Origin: Erodium maritimum
Lineage: Eukaryota > Streptophyta > Magnoliopsida > Geraniales > Geraniaceae
Direction: 5' to 3'
Assembly (NCBI GenBank): GCA_963921825.1
Contig: OY997589.1
Span: 53,252,546-53,316,545, forward strand
Length of the DNA: 64,000 nt
The notes beneath the pieces were generated by a model. It worked only from the letters and a program-made list of their open reading frames with translations. It was not told the DNA's origin and searched no databases. Shown here one piece after another: positions 31,305-44,300 of the stretch; position 1 is the first letter of the stretch; each line of letters opens with the position of its first letter. The position numbers and the translations under genes were made by a program.

Positions 31305-34300
31305 GGATGTCTGATCCCGCGATGAAACTCAGTAGGCCCGCGCCTTTCGTCTGTGTAACTCTTCTGTAGGTCTAATCGGTCTTTAACCGTTTTCCGCATT
31401 TACTCAACCTTTACCAACTCGCGCTTCACTAGTCCATGCTAGCTACTCAAGAAGCCATACTTGGCGGTGAACACATCCTTCTCTACAATTCGCAGTTTCA
31501 ACACGCGACCATAACTCACGAATCACTGAAGTACCCAACACGTCAAAGAACAAACAAATCGTTAAGCAATACCGGATGACAGTATAAAACACCCTTCACC
31601 CGAATCCTACCTCGGTATAGACGTCGCACTGAAAAACTCTGTAACGGTCTGGACACTCTACCGGAATCTCCCGTCGGTCATAGATATCGTGTCGAAACAC
31701 CTCGCACTGCGAACTGAAGTATGAACTTACACGTAGACATAACCACTCAGTTTCCTTCTTAGTAACTTTTGCCTGGACCACTTACCCATAAAACCAAAAT
31801 TCGTCATGCTAAGACCAACCACAAACGATTCCCCGATCAAGTACAGCGAGACAACCGCTACCTCAAGACAGAGGATCCCATGATCATTGCACGGTCTGGA
31901 ACAACCATCCGATTTACCACAACCGAAGAACCAATAACGCGCAACTCAAAGGGTAAAACGTGCTCACCTCCAATAATGAGGAATGCCAGAAACGGTCTTG
32001 GCAACCTCTACCAGATTCCAATTTCGTGCAGACGGCGGACCGTCGCCAATAACTTCAATGTAGAAGCCCCTTATCATGATCCTCAACTGTACCGTTATCC
32101 CATCGGATAGAACGACTTTGGTTCTGACATGATTCCCCAAACAAAGGTGCTCATAACCACTGCGGGGTTTGGAACAATCGCTCGCTTCATCACATCCCAA
32201 GAAAAGTAAGTATACCTCTGCTAAGCAACGGGTACCGCGTACCGTCATAGTCGAAAAACGGCATGACTCAAACATAACTTACTCAACACCTCCCGTCATG
32301 CTAAGTCTGGCATACGGGTGCGTCACACAACTAACTCCCACGGAACTCGTAACCACTCTACTCGACTCAGAACCCCACCACACACACACACAGTACGATT
32401 GAACGAAACCACATCAACTGCAACCACACCAAATTACAGGTCATCACACACCCAGGGTAGACGATAAAGCACAAACGTGCCTCGCACACAGCCAGCATCA
32501 CGCACAACTGTCACAACGGTTAAACCTGAACACGGTCCTCAACCTGATACGGGTAGTTACACATCACGTACCACAAACACAACTCGCTGTAAGCCAACCA
32601 CATCACTGTGATCAATCGAAAAGGTTACCCAACTCGCGAAAACTCTCGTGACATCAGAACTAGTCTTCAACATCTGGCCCACCACTTCACAAGTCATCTC
32701 ACCTGAATCCTCAAAACACAAGACAGAGGTTCTCAAAACCGGTGCATGGTTCGGTACCACCATGAACTCTATCAACAATTCACTGGACAAACAACGTACA
32801 ACAACACGGACCAATAGAACCCCTCACTGGTACTTGGTCGAAAGTAGGCATCCTTCAAGATACCACCTTTGAATGTGTGACTGTTACTCCTGACGGAAAA
32901 ACACGATTCCTGATCGAAAGCCAAAGGTCATCCCGACTGGCGGTATCCTTTATACCGTTCACGATCTATTCACTAACCGACTTATAGTCAAATCCACCCA
33001 AGTCACCCTTTAAGGGTTAAACACCACGTACTGAGATCTTGGAAACCTTGAATAGTTTAGAAACTCGCACAGCTCCGTCATTCGCTACTTGACAGAATAA
33101 AACCCATAACGGTTAGTTCTTAGTCTTTCCTGTGCTCACGCGTGGCACCAAAATCCGATCCAGCATACAATTCCTCGTTCGGTGCCATCTTGTTACTGGT
33201 CTGAAATCTGGTGGGAGTCGTCCTTAGCTATCTGTAGCTGGACTTCACTCGCGAGTTGCTCTCGCTTCTAGGACATAACTCCATGGTTAAGCTTAGTCCT
33301 TCTGGAGATAACGTAAGAATCACACCTTCATTTAGTTCCCCACGTACGGCACACATTCGTGCAACCTTCGCTCGCTAACAAGGACGTGAAACAACATCGT
33401 CTCGACGGTTCGAATCTTATAACTTAGATCCTGTGGCGGGGTTAGGAGAAACTGTCGATTACGACTACTGTGGGTATGGGTCCACCACGCTTCCGCTGCG
33501 CTACACTGATCTCATCGTCGCTCGGTCATCTCTGGTGACCGGTCGGACCGTTTACTGGTCGAGGCTGTAGCCTTTCACTGCTTCGGCATTCGTCGCCGAT
33601 GGTGCTCGATGAACGCTTGCTGTTTCAACTCTCGGTTCTTAAAATTTGATCCGCACTATCGGAGAAGAAAAGAACCTTAAATCTGACTGAGTTTGTTACT
33701 CCACTTCCCAACTCCTACTGATGCTGGTCGGTACTGCCATACCTCTAGTCGATGTGGTTAAAGTATCGGTGGGCTTAACAGTGTTAGACTCGCCCGATCA
33801 ATACGTCACCACGAACCGATACACCAGGTGCAATCCTCAAGTGTTAGCCGACACGAACTCCAAAATGCAGATGGTAACAAGTACTCTACTCGATCTCAAG
33901 ATCGGTATCAAGTCCTAACTCGGGCTCGGCCTGGTCTTCCGCGCCTTGACGGTTTCCCAACAGGTCTCTCTAACGCTAGTGTTTGCTCCACTAGTGATGG
34001 ACCGTCCACGGTTCTGAAGCAATGACTCCATCTGTGCCAAGAGAACTGAGTCCCTTCTCAAATGCCTACGACGGCTCTTCTCGGTCGGCATCATCCCTTC
34101 CCAATGCAGATCCAAAACTGCCGGTGTCGGTCATCTTGATTAGATCAAAGGACATACTGTCCCAATGACAGTCCGCTGAACGGGTGGAAGCTATTTCCAA
34201 ATCTGGTATGCACACACTGCCACTAATACTGTGCTTCTCTCTCAGGCGGGGGGTCGCGGAACATAATCTCCAACGAATAACCGAATACTCTAAACGCATT

Positions 34301-35540
34301 GCGGTTGTGGGTACTCCACTCCAACCATAATACAACTGCTTCGGGGCCTAAATTCCCGTGTCAAACTGGTGTACTCAACTGAAGAAAACTCTTGAGTGCC
34401 TGAGCCGTGTAACCATCCATCTGGCTTGGCATCTCGGTAGTGACCGCGTCGGCGGTAGGCACAGGCTCTTGTGTCGGTGTTGTAGTCTCAAGCTGAGCGC
34501 ATCTAACACTGCGCGAACCACCTCCTCAATTGGGCCGCTTGAGTCGGCTCTACGACTGGAGGAACTCTAGGTGCTGACTCTGCCTGTCTGTTTCCAAAAC
34601 TCTCGTGCTCTGTGGGAGTAGCTCCCTAGGGGCTCACTGCCCCTGCCAGAGCGATAGCTGGTATCTGGCTCTTCCCCACAACTGGATGGCTCTTGGTACT
34701 CTCCCGGATATAGACACGGAACATCTCGCCATCTCACTGCCTTTAGCAACTATAGGTTCACAAATCAGTTTATCCCCAAACGGTTCAATTGCCCAAGCAT
34801 GACGTTCTCGTGCGTCTCCACTGGTTCCCACTTGGATCAGAAGTAAGTCGTAAGGTCAAACGTAACACTCACGTAAACAAGAGACCCGCACCTCGTGCTT
34901 CTCATACCAAAACAAAGGTTCGATCAAGTACAAGGACGTGCACGCGCGTCTCACAAGTCACCCACCGATACGCCCCTCACACTAGTAGATATATATACTC
35001 ATATTATATAGCACACAAGTTCGCATCTCTATGCGTCACACAGCAACAACCAGCGATTTAGCAATCCACCATCAAATCCCACAGGAGGGTTCAATCAAGT
35101 CAAAGAAATCCACTCCTACAGGAGGATTCAAACTCACGCACATCACACAAGGCACAACGCAACAGGCATACCCCTTGCTCGGGTATCCTTCCACAAAGAG
35201 GGGGGGTTTAGTACTTAACACAATTCAATTCAATAATCACCCTTAACCTTTCCTTCCCTTCCATGAATTTCCATTTCTTAACTTTTACTCAAACCTTTTC
35301 ATGTCGATCTCATGTTGTTACAACCTGATTCAGGCGTCCCCGAACCTCATTGTAACAACTGGACATCAGACCACCATGCTCAACTACAGTGACGCCCCTG
35401 AGTTAACCAGTGATGGTGTAAACATTTTAGTTCTATTGAAAATTCGGCATGACCCATTCGCATCTTCCCTTAACCCTCCGCTTAAGCGGAACAACCACCA
35501 ATACAAATTCACAAGGTATAAGTACACAGAGTTCTCATGC
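31305..35540 (-). other. Gypsy interior without recognisable gag or pol
   Basis: About 4.2 kb where intact relatives encode gag, protease, RT, RNase H and most of integrase. Here the longest minus-strand frames are about 100 codons and I recognise no zinc knuckle, protease, RT (YXDD) or RNase H motif. Except for the integrase scrap at 31333-31399 the content is unidentified. It is either extensively decayed pol or replacement sequence. The base composition is more even than that of the flanking LINEs, with many CG-containing words. Confidence 0.6.
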
Positions 35541-35559
35541 TCTTTCAAGACATCACACA

Positions 35560-36184
35560 GTCAATAAAGGGAGTTCTCATGCTCCAAAAGTACACCATGC
35601 AATCAATAAACGGAGTTCTCGTGCTCCCAATTACTACGGGGTACTCGTGCCCCAAACTCGCCACCTCATCGGGCATAGGGGATACTCGTGTCCCAAAATC
35701 GCCACCTCAGCGGGCATAGGGGATACTCGTGTCCCAAAATCGCAACCTCAGCGGGCATAGGGGATACTCGTGTCCCAAAATCGCCACCTCAGCGGGCATA
35801 CGGGATACTCGTGTCCCAATCTCAACAATAAACCACGCTCGCAACTTACCGAGTCCTCAACTCGTAAGCCAGCCAAGGAATGCTCGCAACCTCCCCGAGG
35901 CCAGCCAAAGACACCAACTTTAGTAGACGGACTCTCATGGCCATCCAAACACAATTAATAGCACGGGCTCTCATGGCCACCCAAACACAAATAATAACAC
36001 GGCTCTCATGGCCACTCAAGACTCCACAGTCAAACAAGGCTTTCATGGCCTCCCAAACACCAAAGGTCAAGACACGGGTTCGACGACCCCACTCATAGTT
36101 CTCATCCAACGGGATACGGGGTTCTCGCGCCCCAACCAAAACCCTCAATAGCAGCATACATGGAGCACTCATGCTCCAGCCCAA
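35560..36184 (-). repeat. Tandem-repeat leader of the gypsy element
   Basis: Starting about 330 bases downstream (sense) of the primer site. It includes four 41 bp units at 35658-35821 (key words CGGGCATAGGGGATACTCG and GTGTCCCAAAA) and units with CTCATGGCCACCCAAACAC at 35930-36060. On the minus strand the latter read GGGTGGCCATGAG, the same repeat family as in the two solo LTRs. Confidence 0.85.
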
Positions 36185-36511
36185 CAGTCAATCACAAGTC
36201 AACACTTGAACAGGACCAAACCGCAACTTGAAAATTTTCGAAGTAATACGCCACAAGGGCAACACCACCTACCATGAATGCATAGTGGATCGGTCATTGA
36301 CCGTTAATCCAATTCCGATCTCAACCATTCGGCTTCACCGATCATTAGGGAGAGGATACCAATCAAGTAATGCAAACATTGTAGTGCAAGATTTCATTTA
36401 GGACAACCCTTAAAGCAACTCAAGACTCAAACTCCTTAACTCTACCCACCTAATTGACTTCGGTCCGAGGTTTGAAATCAGTTCATAAAACACCTGTTTC
36501 AAATGAAACCA

Positions 36512-36524
36512 GGCTCTGATACCA
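36512..36524 (-). promoter_or_regulatory. Primer binding site, initiator-Met tRNA
   Basis: Minus-strand TGGTATCAGAGCC, three bases after the 5' LTR end, complementary to the 3' end of plant initiator-Met tRNA, the standard primer of this group. Confidence 0.92.
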
Positions 36525-36527
36525 AAT

Positions 36528-39186
36528 TGTCACGCCCCAAATCCGGTTATCGCCCGGACCCGAGGCATGACGAGTAATAGAAGACAATAAAAATGATAAA
36601 ACAACATTTACTTCCTGAAAATCTCCATTGGTGAAAATAATCCGTTAAACCGAGTTCAAACTACGATAACCCTCCAGGGTGTAATAATAAGCCTCAACAA
36701 GTTTTGGTTCAATACATTAAAAGTAAAAAGTACGAAGTCTCTATCATGAACCCACCCTGAGAAGCTCCCGAACTTCTACTCCTCAATCAAGCCTGTAAAC
36801 ACAACAATGAACTCACAAGGGTGAGCTTACGCTCAGTAGGGAAAACACATAACAAGGTAAACCTTAAACTCCAACGAATCAACGGCAACGTCCACAAGAT
36901 CCATAATTCACCAACACAGTCAACAAGGTAGTTCATAATACAACGAGTAGATTCAACAGTAAAGCTAACACAAGACTCTCAAAAATCATAGGTAGTAGAC
37001 AAAGCAATCAATGCCGTGGCACATGAAGTCACCACCCTCCGATCCACATCTTATGTGTCCTCTCGGATTTTCCCTCCAATCCAGAGGAGACGCATATCAT
37101 TGAGACTATCGGAAACACCCTTCAGGGCACATATCGTCAGAAGTCTCAGAAACGTCTCCAAGGGATTTTAGATCCTCGGGAACCCAAGGCCATACTCCCA
37201 TAAGAAGCGCACACGTGGGAAATTTAATAATAAGCAGTTAATAATTGAATAATTCACTCAACAAAAATACGAAGTAATACAAGCTCAACAACCACCAATC
37301 CAAGTCCACACACGGCTCAACCATCACCAATCCAAATCCACACACGGCTCAACCATCACCAATTCACCACAACACATAGTACACGAATCACGCAACCATA
37401 GCACACCAAATACACAATCCCAACTTACCGTTCACTTACCAGTTTCGAACCACCGGGGCATCGATCACCTGATTGCGCAGCGCGGTACAACCAGTCATAC
37501 TCGATGCTCCAAACAACCAATCAAGTAAAACAAGTAATCATTCGAATACAATCAACGAGCAAGTACGAGTGTAATCAAGTAATCATAAAGCCTTCAAAAG
37601 AGCATTCAAGCATGCAATTCCACCAGTTTCATTAGACTCTTTAGCCTATCCACTAAACAATCAACAATCAAGCATGTGATCCTATCACGCAACTAATCCG
37701 AGGGCTTTGCCAAGGCTCCTCTACCAGACAATCATATCCCAAGTATTGAAAGCGAATTACACTAGTGATTGGCATCCTAATCGGTCACCACTAGACTCTT
37801 CCGGTTATTAGCAATTGAAAGACGATTAAGCTAGTTGTTCGCATCCTATATGCATATCTAGGACCTTTTCCAATTTTATTAACCTCGCATGCACACTAAG
37901 CATCATAAACGAGAGGTTAAGGCTTTCCCTACCTCAAGGTCCTCCTCTTCAACGCTTTGGTGAAGTCCGGTGATCACCACTTCGTTCCTCCTTCGGGTCC
38001 CGGCGTGATCCTTGCTCCTCTAGTTCGATCCCCAAAGTCTTGGACACAAGGAAACAATAATTAGACTCCACTTAAACAGCAAGAAAGGCTCCCAAAACCC
38101 TTCCAAAGTTCAGCTCAAAACCAAGATGTAAAACCTTCGAAAAACCCCCAGAAACCCTCACCCTGGTCTGTCACGGATCTGGTCACGGATCCGTGACATT
38201 AACCCTCACGGTTACCGTCACGGAGCCGTGACGAGTGCCGTCACAGACTCTCTCACGGAGCCGTGACGTCGCCCGTCACGGGATCCGTCACGGATCTGTG
38301 GCGCACCAGGGCAGTTTCACCCTCCTTCAACCTCCAGCTCCAAAACTCCGAAAAACCACCTTCAAACCCAGAAATTTACCCTTTCCAACCCTCAAAACAG
38401 TCCAAATCCTTCAATACTCCTCTACCCATGGTAGGAATCAACACACAAACAAGTTTCCAAAGATTCATCAAATCAAACCCACTTCAAAATCTCCAACAAC
38501 TATTGATTTCTCAACAAAAACTTAACCAAGCTCTTCATCAACACCATCTCCCATCATTTCTACTCAAACCCAACATCATCTAGCAACTTTCACCCAAAAA
38601 CCCATGAACATAGATGAAGAGAAATGAGGATTAGAGAGTTCCATTACCTCTAGGATGTGGAGATGAAGAAGATGCTAGTGATTTTGAGGAGGGATGGCTA
38701 GAGGAAGACTTGGAAAGTCCTCTTCTTCCTTGAATTTCCTTCAAAGCTCCATGGGAGCTCTTCTCCTATGCTCCTCCTCTCAATTTCGGCTACACTCACA
38801 CAAATGAGTTGAAATTGCTTCTCCAATCCAATATAATACCTAGATGTAGTAAATGACCAAAAGCCCTTGAGCTAGAAACCCATGTAGAAGCTTTTGGGAG
38901 GGTAAAATGGTCAAGGACTACTCACTTTTCCCTCCTTCAATCACAAAGAGACATGTGTCCACCTAGGTCATTTAAATTTCCAAAATAATTTCCAGCACTT
39001 TTAAAATTGAAGCTTTAGTCGATATAAAGTCTCGTTTTGACCAAAATTGACTTTATCCAACATTATACTCAAACGAAAGGGTTTTCTCCCCTGAAGCCAA
39101 CCGTGATAATGGCTACTTCGTTTGGTTTCCGGAAAAGTCCCGAGTGACTTCCGGAGTCACCGGTTCGACCGGAAGCGGGTCTTACA
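36528..39186 (-). repeat. 5' LTR of the gypsy element
   Basis: 2659 bp, the same ends as the other LTR, differing at roughly 45 positions by eye. Both carry the palindrome array and the block with GAGCTTACGCTCAGTAGGG that corresponds to the CGCTCACCCC block of the solo LTRs. Confidence 0.95.
38166..38304. repeat. Array of CACGGATCCGTG palindromes (5' LTR)
   Basis: Counterpart of 29834-29971. The perfect GTCACGGATCCGTGAC lies at 38182-38197. A few half-sites have single-base changes typical of CpG loss (CACAGA, ATCTGTGG). Confidence 0.85.
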
Positions 39187-39191
39187 CCTGT
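39187..39191. repeat. Target site duplication CCTGT, right
   Basis: Pairs with 28190-28194. Confidence 0.95.
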
Positions 39192-39750
39192 GGTTTCTCC
39201 CTTCTTTGATATTGAACAGGTAGAACTACTGAAGAACTGCTGCTGAGTTTAGCTTTGCTTTTGGGTTTGAGGAACTGCCAATACTATATGGTGGAACTGA
39301 TCTTAAAGAAGTTGGTTGGGAGAACCTATTGAGGTTACACATAGATTGACTTGAGTTGTGTAAATTTCTAATTCAGTTTGCTGCAGTGTGTTGTCACTTT
39401 CATGCCTTTGGTTTTACTGAAGTACTTGATCTCAAGGTGAAGGCAAGAGTTTTTTGAAGCAATAGTTACCTTTAAAGGGTTTGTGTTGCTGTAATTGTTG
39501 TTATAGGTTGGGTGAGGTTTGTAAGTTGGTTGGGGATGGGATTGTCTTGACTTGCGGGTCAAGAGACTGCTAGTGGATTAGTTTGTAAGTTGACTTGCTG
39601 GTCAAGTAACCTAATTGTTGGGAGGTTGGGGGTAGATTTGTTTTGAGTAGACTTGAATGTTTGTAACACCTTTGAGGGTACGCCCTTGATCGACTCTTGA
39701 ATTTCGAAGATTCGGTTTATAAAATTTCAAAAAATTGCTGATAAAAAAAA
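39192..39750 (+). other. Rest of LINE B 3' UTR (left copy)
   Basis: Continues the LINE B 3' UTR after the gypsy element and aligns with the reverse complement of 52851-53409. Ends TTGCTGATA plus A8. No coding sequence. Confidence 0.85.
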
Positions 39751-40069
39751 GTTAGTATCCATTCCTGAATTCTACCTAAGATCATATGGACTCAATGTTG
39801 GTTGGGAGTTGATTCATGTTGTCGCCGGTGAAGGCAAGGCTTCATGGAGATTCATTTCCTTCCTGATTTTCTTTCTAGGTTCAAGGAGAGGGGGTGCTGC
39901 TGACTTTCAGCTCCGGCTCGGAGCTTTATCGATTAGTTACTTCCAAGGTTCTAAATATCGGTCGCAGTGAAATATCAGTGAGGTCACTGGTAAAGCTATT
40001 TCAATAGCTGTATCGATTAGTTGCTTGCTTCCAAGTGTTGAACTTTTCACGAAAGGTGAATTATTGGTC
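39751..40069. other. Unique spacer between LINE B and LINE C (left arm)
   Basis: About 319 bases of non-LINE DNA present in both arms (mirror 52532-52850). It begins with the LINE B target duplication and includes TTTATCGATTAGTTACTTCC and a diverged repeat of it, and AAATATCAGTGAGGTCACTG. No function recognised. It is the best evidence that the arms are true duplicates. Confidence 0.8.
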
Positions 40070-40104
40070 TTTTTTTTATCGGAAAAACAAATTTAAATTA
40101 AAAA

Positions 40105-40125
40105 CCTCTTTCGAGATAAAAGAGG
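40105..40125 (-). promoter_or_regulatory. LINE C 3'-terminal hairpin (left copy)
   Basis: CCTCTTT (40105-40111) pairs with AAAGAGG (40119-40125) around a 7-base loop, about 27 bases from the tail. Same design as in LINE A. Confidence 0.6.
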
Positions 40126-41387
40126 AGGTACATAAGTAGCTTACAACAAAACATAACCACCTAAACCAAGAAAAAAGAACCCCAAGACACTAGGCATGAA
40201 AAAGAAATTACTTGAAACACAAGGTATTAAAATGAACAAAAGATCAAACTCTACTGAGAAACTCTGAATAGACCAGACTGTGGCTGAGATTTTCAGAGCC
40301 ACCAGAATACCATTTCATCAAAGGTAATGGCAAGAATTTCCCGGATCAGAATTTAGAACTTTACTGCCATCCAATTGTCTCATTTTTGAACTTCACTGCC
40401 ATCCAATTATGCAGTATGCACTCCAAGCTTGAATTGATCACTAAAAATATACTGCCATCCATTATGTAGTATGCACTCCAATATTTTCTTCAGCTTTACC
40501 ATCCTTTTTGCATTGAGTACACCAATAGTTGGCATGCACCAAGAAATGGATTGAGGCTATTGGAACCAAGTCTTCACATCTTTGTAGAAAATTCATATGC
40601 TTCTAAGCTAGTGTAACTGATAATCTTAGAGGTAATCAAACTTAGAGGATCAGCACCAAGGGACCTGCAAGGGAAAAGCAGAACACATAGAAGAAACCCT
40701 CACCTAGACAATGAACTACCCACCCATCACAAACAGCCAAACATTGCAGACAGAGAGGAGTAGCACCCACACACAAGTCCTAAAAAAACAGGACCACCGA
40801 CCAACAAAGGATAGAAGGGATAAACCTTACCAGACTCACAACAGTACCCATCCCACCCCCAAACCCACCCCAAAACCCCAAGAACACCAAGGGATCAGGC
40901 CAAAGATGAGGGAGCCCAGATCAGAGAGCAGCTAACTTAGAAGAGACTAACAAAAAGATGCATAGGATGAAAACCGGACCTAAACAACAACCCAAAGAAA
41001 GTAAAGAGAGATGGCTTGGGACTAAGGTAACCAACATCAGAGAGAGCCCAAACTTGAAGGTCAATATAGCAAAGCAAAGTGAGGTGAGACACCAGCAGCA
41101 TTTCAGCAAATTTAACCAAAATTTGGTATACCAGCAAAAGATTTCCAGAACCAAAAGAAGATCACATCCATATCTTAACCCATAGAGAACAAGAGAACAG
41201 CACCAGAATGGGAGGTCAAGAGTGACTTGGGACCCAAGCGACAGATCAGCAACTTGAAGGAAAAATTGTTATACCAACAAAAGCTTTCCAGTACCAAAGG
41301 AAGATCACTACTAGTTCTTAGAACCTAGAGAACATCACCTCAATATAAATCAGAATCATAGGACCAAAGTTCACCTCAGAAGCTGCA

Positions 41388-44300
41388 TTAAGAGGAGCTC
41401 ATCCTGATATGGCAAGTCATAGGAGAGCTAGCCCAAGAATTGAAAGAGAAGAAGTAGCCATTTCTTTGAAAGGTTGCCCATTCCCAGCTATAGGACATAT
41501 TCAGTATTATTTGAAAGATTTCTTCAGGGGTAAGAAATTTATTTTCAAATATGCATTGGTTTCTTGCCAACCAGATCTGCCAACAGGCTATTTGCAATAA
41601 GAAACCCCAAGGAAATTTATTAATAGAGGAGCTTAGAGTAGCCCATGAGGAGAAAAGTAAATGTATTGTGACAGGTATTACCCAAGATATCTTCCACCAT
41701 TTAAAAATGAGCCCCCAAATTTTCCATGCTCTATCATAGTGCAGAATTGTATGTGAAGCATCTTCAAGATCATTGTTGCAGACTGGACATAGAAGGCCTT
41801 GTAGTGATAGCTGCACCCCCCTAGAGTCCATTGAACACCTGGTTGGAATGGCTTCTAGACAGGCCAACCAACAAAAGGCTGTAATTTTTGCTGGAACCCC
41901 TTTTAGCCAGAGAGCTTTTGTCCAAGAGGAGTTGATTGAGGATGCTGAGGTAGGATTGTCCAAGAGTAAATATAATTTCCTAATTGTAAAACCTTTGGGG
42001 TCTCCTATCCAGGCAAGTAAATCCTCCTCTTGTGTTAAATTAATACCAGATAAAATTTGTTGAAGCAGCAACCAGTCTGATTCAGCTCTCCCTCTAGGAC
42101 CTCTTCTGAAGCTTAGATCCCATTCCCCATCCAAGCAAGCATCAGCAACCAATATTTTTTTTGTTCTGTGAGAGTGTATGCAGCCTTGTGAAGACATATC
42201 TGAGAGGAGTATCTCCCCACAAAATGTCATTCCAGAATAATACGCTGGAGCCATTACCAACCTTCCAAGATATTCCTTTGATGCCAAACATGTCTTGAAA
42301 TCTATGATCATTATTTATAGCAAGTATGTGATTCATGAAGCTGGATCCACCAACTTCTTGAAAAGTAGACAGATCCCATTCTGAAGTAGACCAACCAAAT
42401 TTGCTACAAATGACTCTTTTCCATAGTGAATTGATGTCTAAGGCAAATATCCACCACCATTTAGCAAGGAGGGCTATATTCATTTGAGCCAAGTTTTTTT
42501 ATTCCGAATCCACCTTCAGATTTTGATCTACACACTTTATTCCAGGCAACTTTGCTAAAATTCCTAGCTGAAGAAGTCCCATGCCACAAGAATCTTCTCT
42601 GCCAGGATTCCATTTCTCTCAGGACTCCTTTGGGGGCTTTAATAATGGAAAAGAAATATAGAGGCAGTGCACTAAGAGTAGATTTGATGAGGGTGATTGT
42701 ACCTCTTAAAGAAAGTAGTTTAGCTTGCCAAAGCCCCAAAGCATCCTTAAACTTCTGAATTATTGTCTCCCAGGTTTTGATTCTTTTGGGATTTGCTCCT
42801 AATGGGAATCCAAGATAGGTAGTTGGCAGTTTACCCCTAGAGCATTCCAATATGTCCAGCAATTGTTGCTCCTCATCCTCTTCTAGATTAAATAGGATGG
42901 CTTCTGATTTATCATAATTTATTTTTAGTCCAGAGGACAAAGTGAACATAGTTAGGGAAAGCTTGAGGCATAAGGCACCATTTGTTGTAGATTGTATGAA
43001 GAAGATATTGTCATCTGCAAACTGTAAATGTGAGATTGTTGGACCTGTTTGTTGAAATTGTATTCCTTTAAATAGCCCTTGTGTCAGACCAGCTTTCATA
43101 ACTTGATTTAGACCCTCAGCAGCAGTAACAAAGAGCAATAGAGAGAGTGCACCGCCTTGCCTGAGACCTCTAGACATTTGGAAATCCTTTCTTGGGGAGC
43201 CATTTATTAATACTGATACATGAGCTCTTAGACAAGATATGATCCATAGCTTCCATACTTGGCCAAACCCCATTTTGGTTAGAATTCTGATCAGGTAGGT
43301 CCAGCTAACCCTGTCAAAGACCTTTTCAAAGTCTGCTTTTAAGAGAATGGCCTTTTGGTTGGTTGTTTTGATATACTCAACAATCTCAGAAGCAATTAGG
43401 ATACCATCAATGATTTTTCTGTCTTGTATGAAGCCAAATTGTTCCTCCCCTAAAATGAAGCTCATCACCTGCTTTAGCCTTGTGGATAAAAGTTTGGAGA
43501 GTATTTTGTAAGCTCCTCCCATTAGGCTTATAGGCCTGTAATCATCAAAAGAAAGTGGAGCCTTGTTCTTGGGAATTAGGGTCAAGAAAGAGGAGTTGAG
43601 GCCTTTTCCTAGCTGACCACTGTGAAAGAAGCAATGCATGAAATTCAATAGGTCCTCTTTGATGATATTCCAGCAGACTTGGAAGAATTTTAGAGTGTAG
43701 CCATCAGGGCCTGAAGCTTTGTCTGGATTGCATGCCATAAGAGCTTGCAAGATTTGTTCTTCTATAAATGGTCTTTCAAGCCAAAGCGATTAGTCTTGAG
43801 TGAAAGAATCGAAAGGAAGATCATACAAATTTACAAAGGAATTGGAGTCTTCTGAGAATCTATTAGCAAAATGTTCTGCTGTAGTTGCTTTGATCTCATC
43901 TGGCTTGGAGAGGATGCTTTCTTTGTACCAAATCTAATTAATCTTTTTAAGGACTCCCTTGTAATTGGCCACTCTATGATAGTATTTAGAACATTTATCT
44001 CCATCAGCCCACCACTTCTTCCTATCCTTTTGGCTCCACAGTTTGGAAAGTTGCTTATACTTCAAGATTTGATTGGCTTTTAGCTCTCATCTGATGGAAC
44101 TCTCAGAAGGTGAGAGGGTCCTTGATTCCAAAATAATATCTAGTTTATATATAGCTTTTACCACCATTGAGAGGCAGATCTAAGAGTCATAATGCTTGGA
44201 TAAAATGCAAAAAATTGATTATGTCTGATCCACCAGATCTTTGTGAGGCTCTTTCTTGAGCTGCGCATACTGTGTTGAAGTCTCCCCCCAAAAGTAGGAT

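Larger units (their letters stand above)
28195..39186 (-). mobile_element. Complete Ty3/gypsy-type LTR element, mostly non-coding interior
   Basis: 10,992 bp, with two 2659 bp LTRs (28195-30853 and 36528-39186) and a 5674 bp interior, flanked by CCTGT. On the minus strand the order is 5' LTR, PBS for initiator-Met tRNA (36512-36524), tandem-repeat leader, a long stretch without gag or pol frames, an integrase C-terminus with chromodomain-like end (30888-31304), polypurine tract (30854-30866), 3' LTR. I counted about 45 differences between the LTRs (about 1.7%). The chromodomain-like end and long LTRs fit a chromovirus such as the Tekay/Del lineage (inference). It is probably a non-autonomous derivative. 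Confidence 0.93.
22084..39750 (+). mobile_element. LINE B (left copy), split by the gypsy element
   Basis: A plus-strand LINE comprising a 5' UTR remnant, ORF1 (22217-24270), ORF2 (24267-27874), and a 3' UTR split into 27875-28194 and 39187-39742, ending TTGCTGATA and A8 (39743-39750). The right-hand target duplication (GTTAGTATCCATTCC, 39751-39765) is present, but its left partner is absent at 22084, unlike in the right copy. The 5' end was therefore removed by rearrangement. Confidence 0.88.

Noticed and set aside
35560-36184. CRISPR-like array
   Set aside because: Units are contiguous tandem repeats without unique spacers, in a eukaryotic retrotransposon leader.
40711-41185. Open frames in the LINE C 3' UTR, mirrored at 51417-51891
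   Set aside because: Present twice only because the arms are duplicates; low-complexity, no domain, and opposite to LINE C sense.
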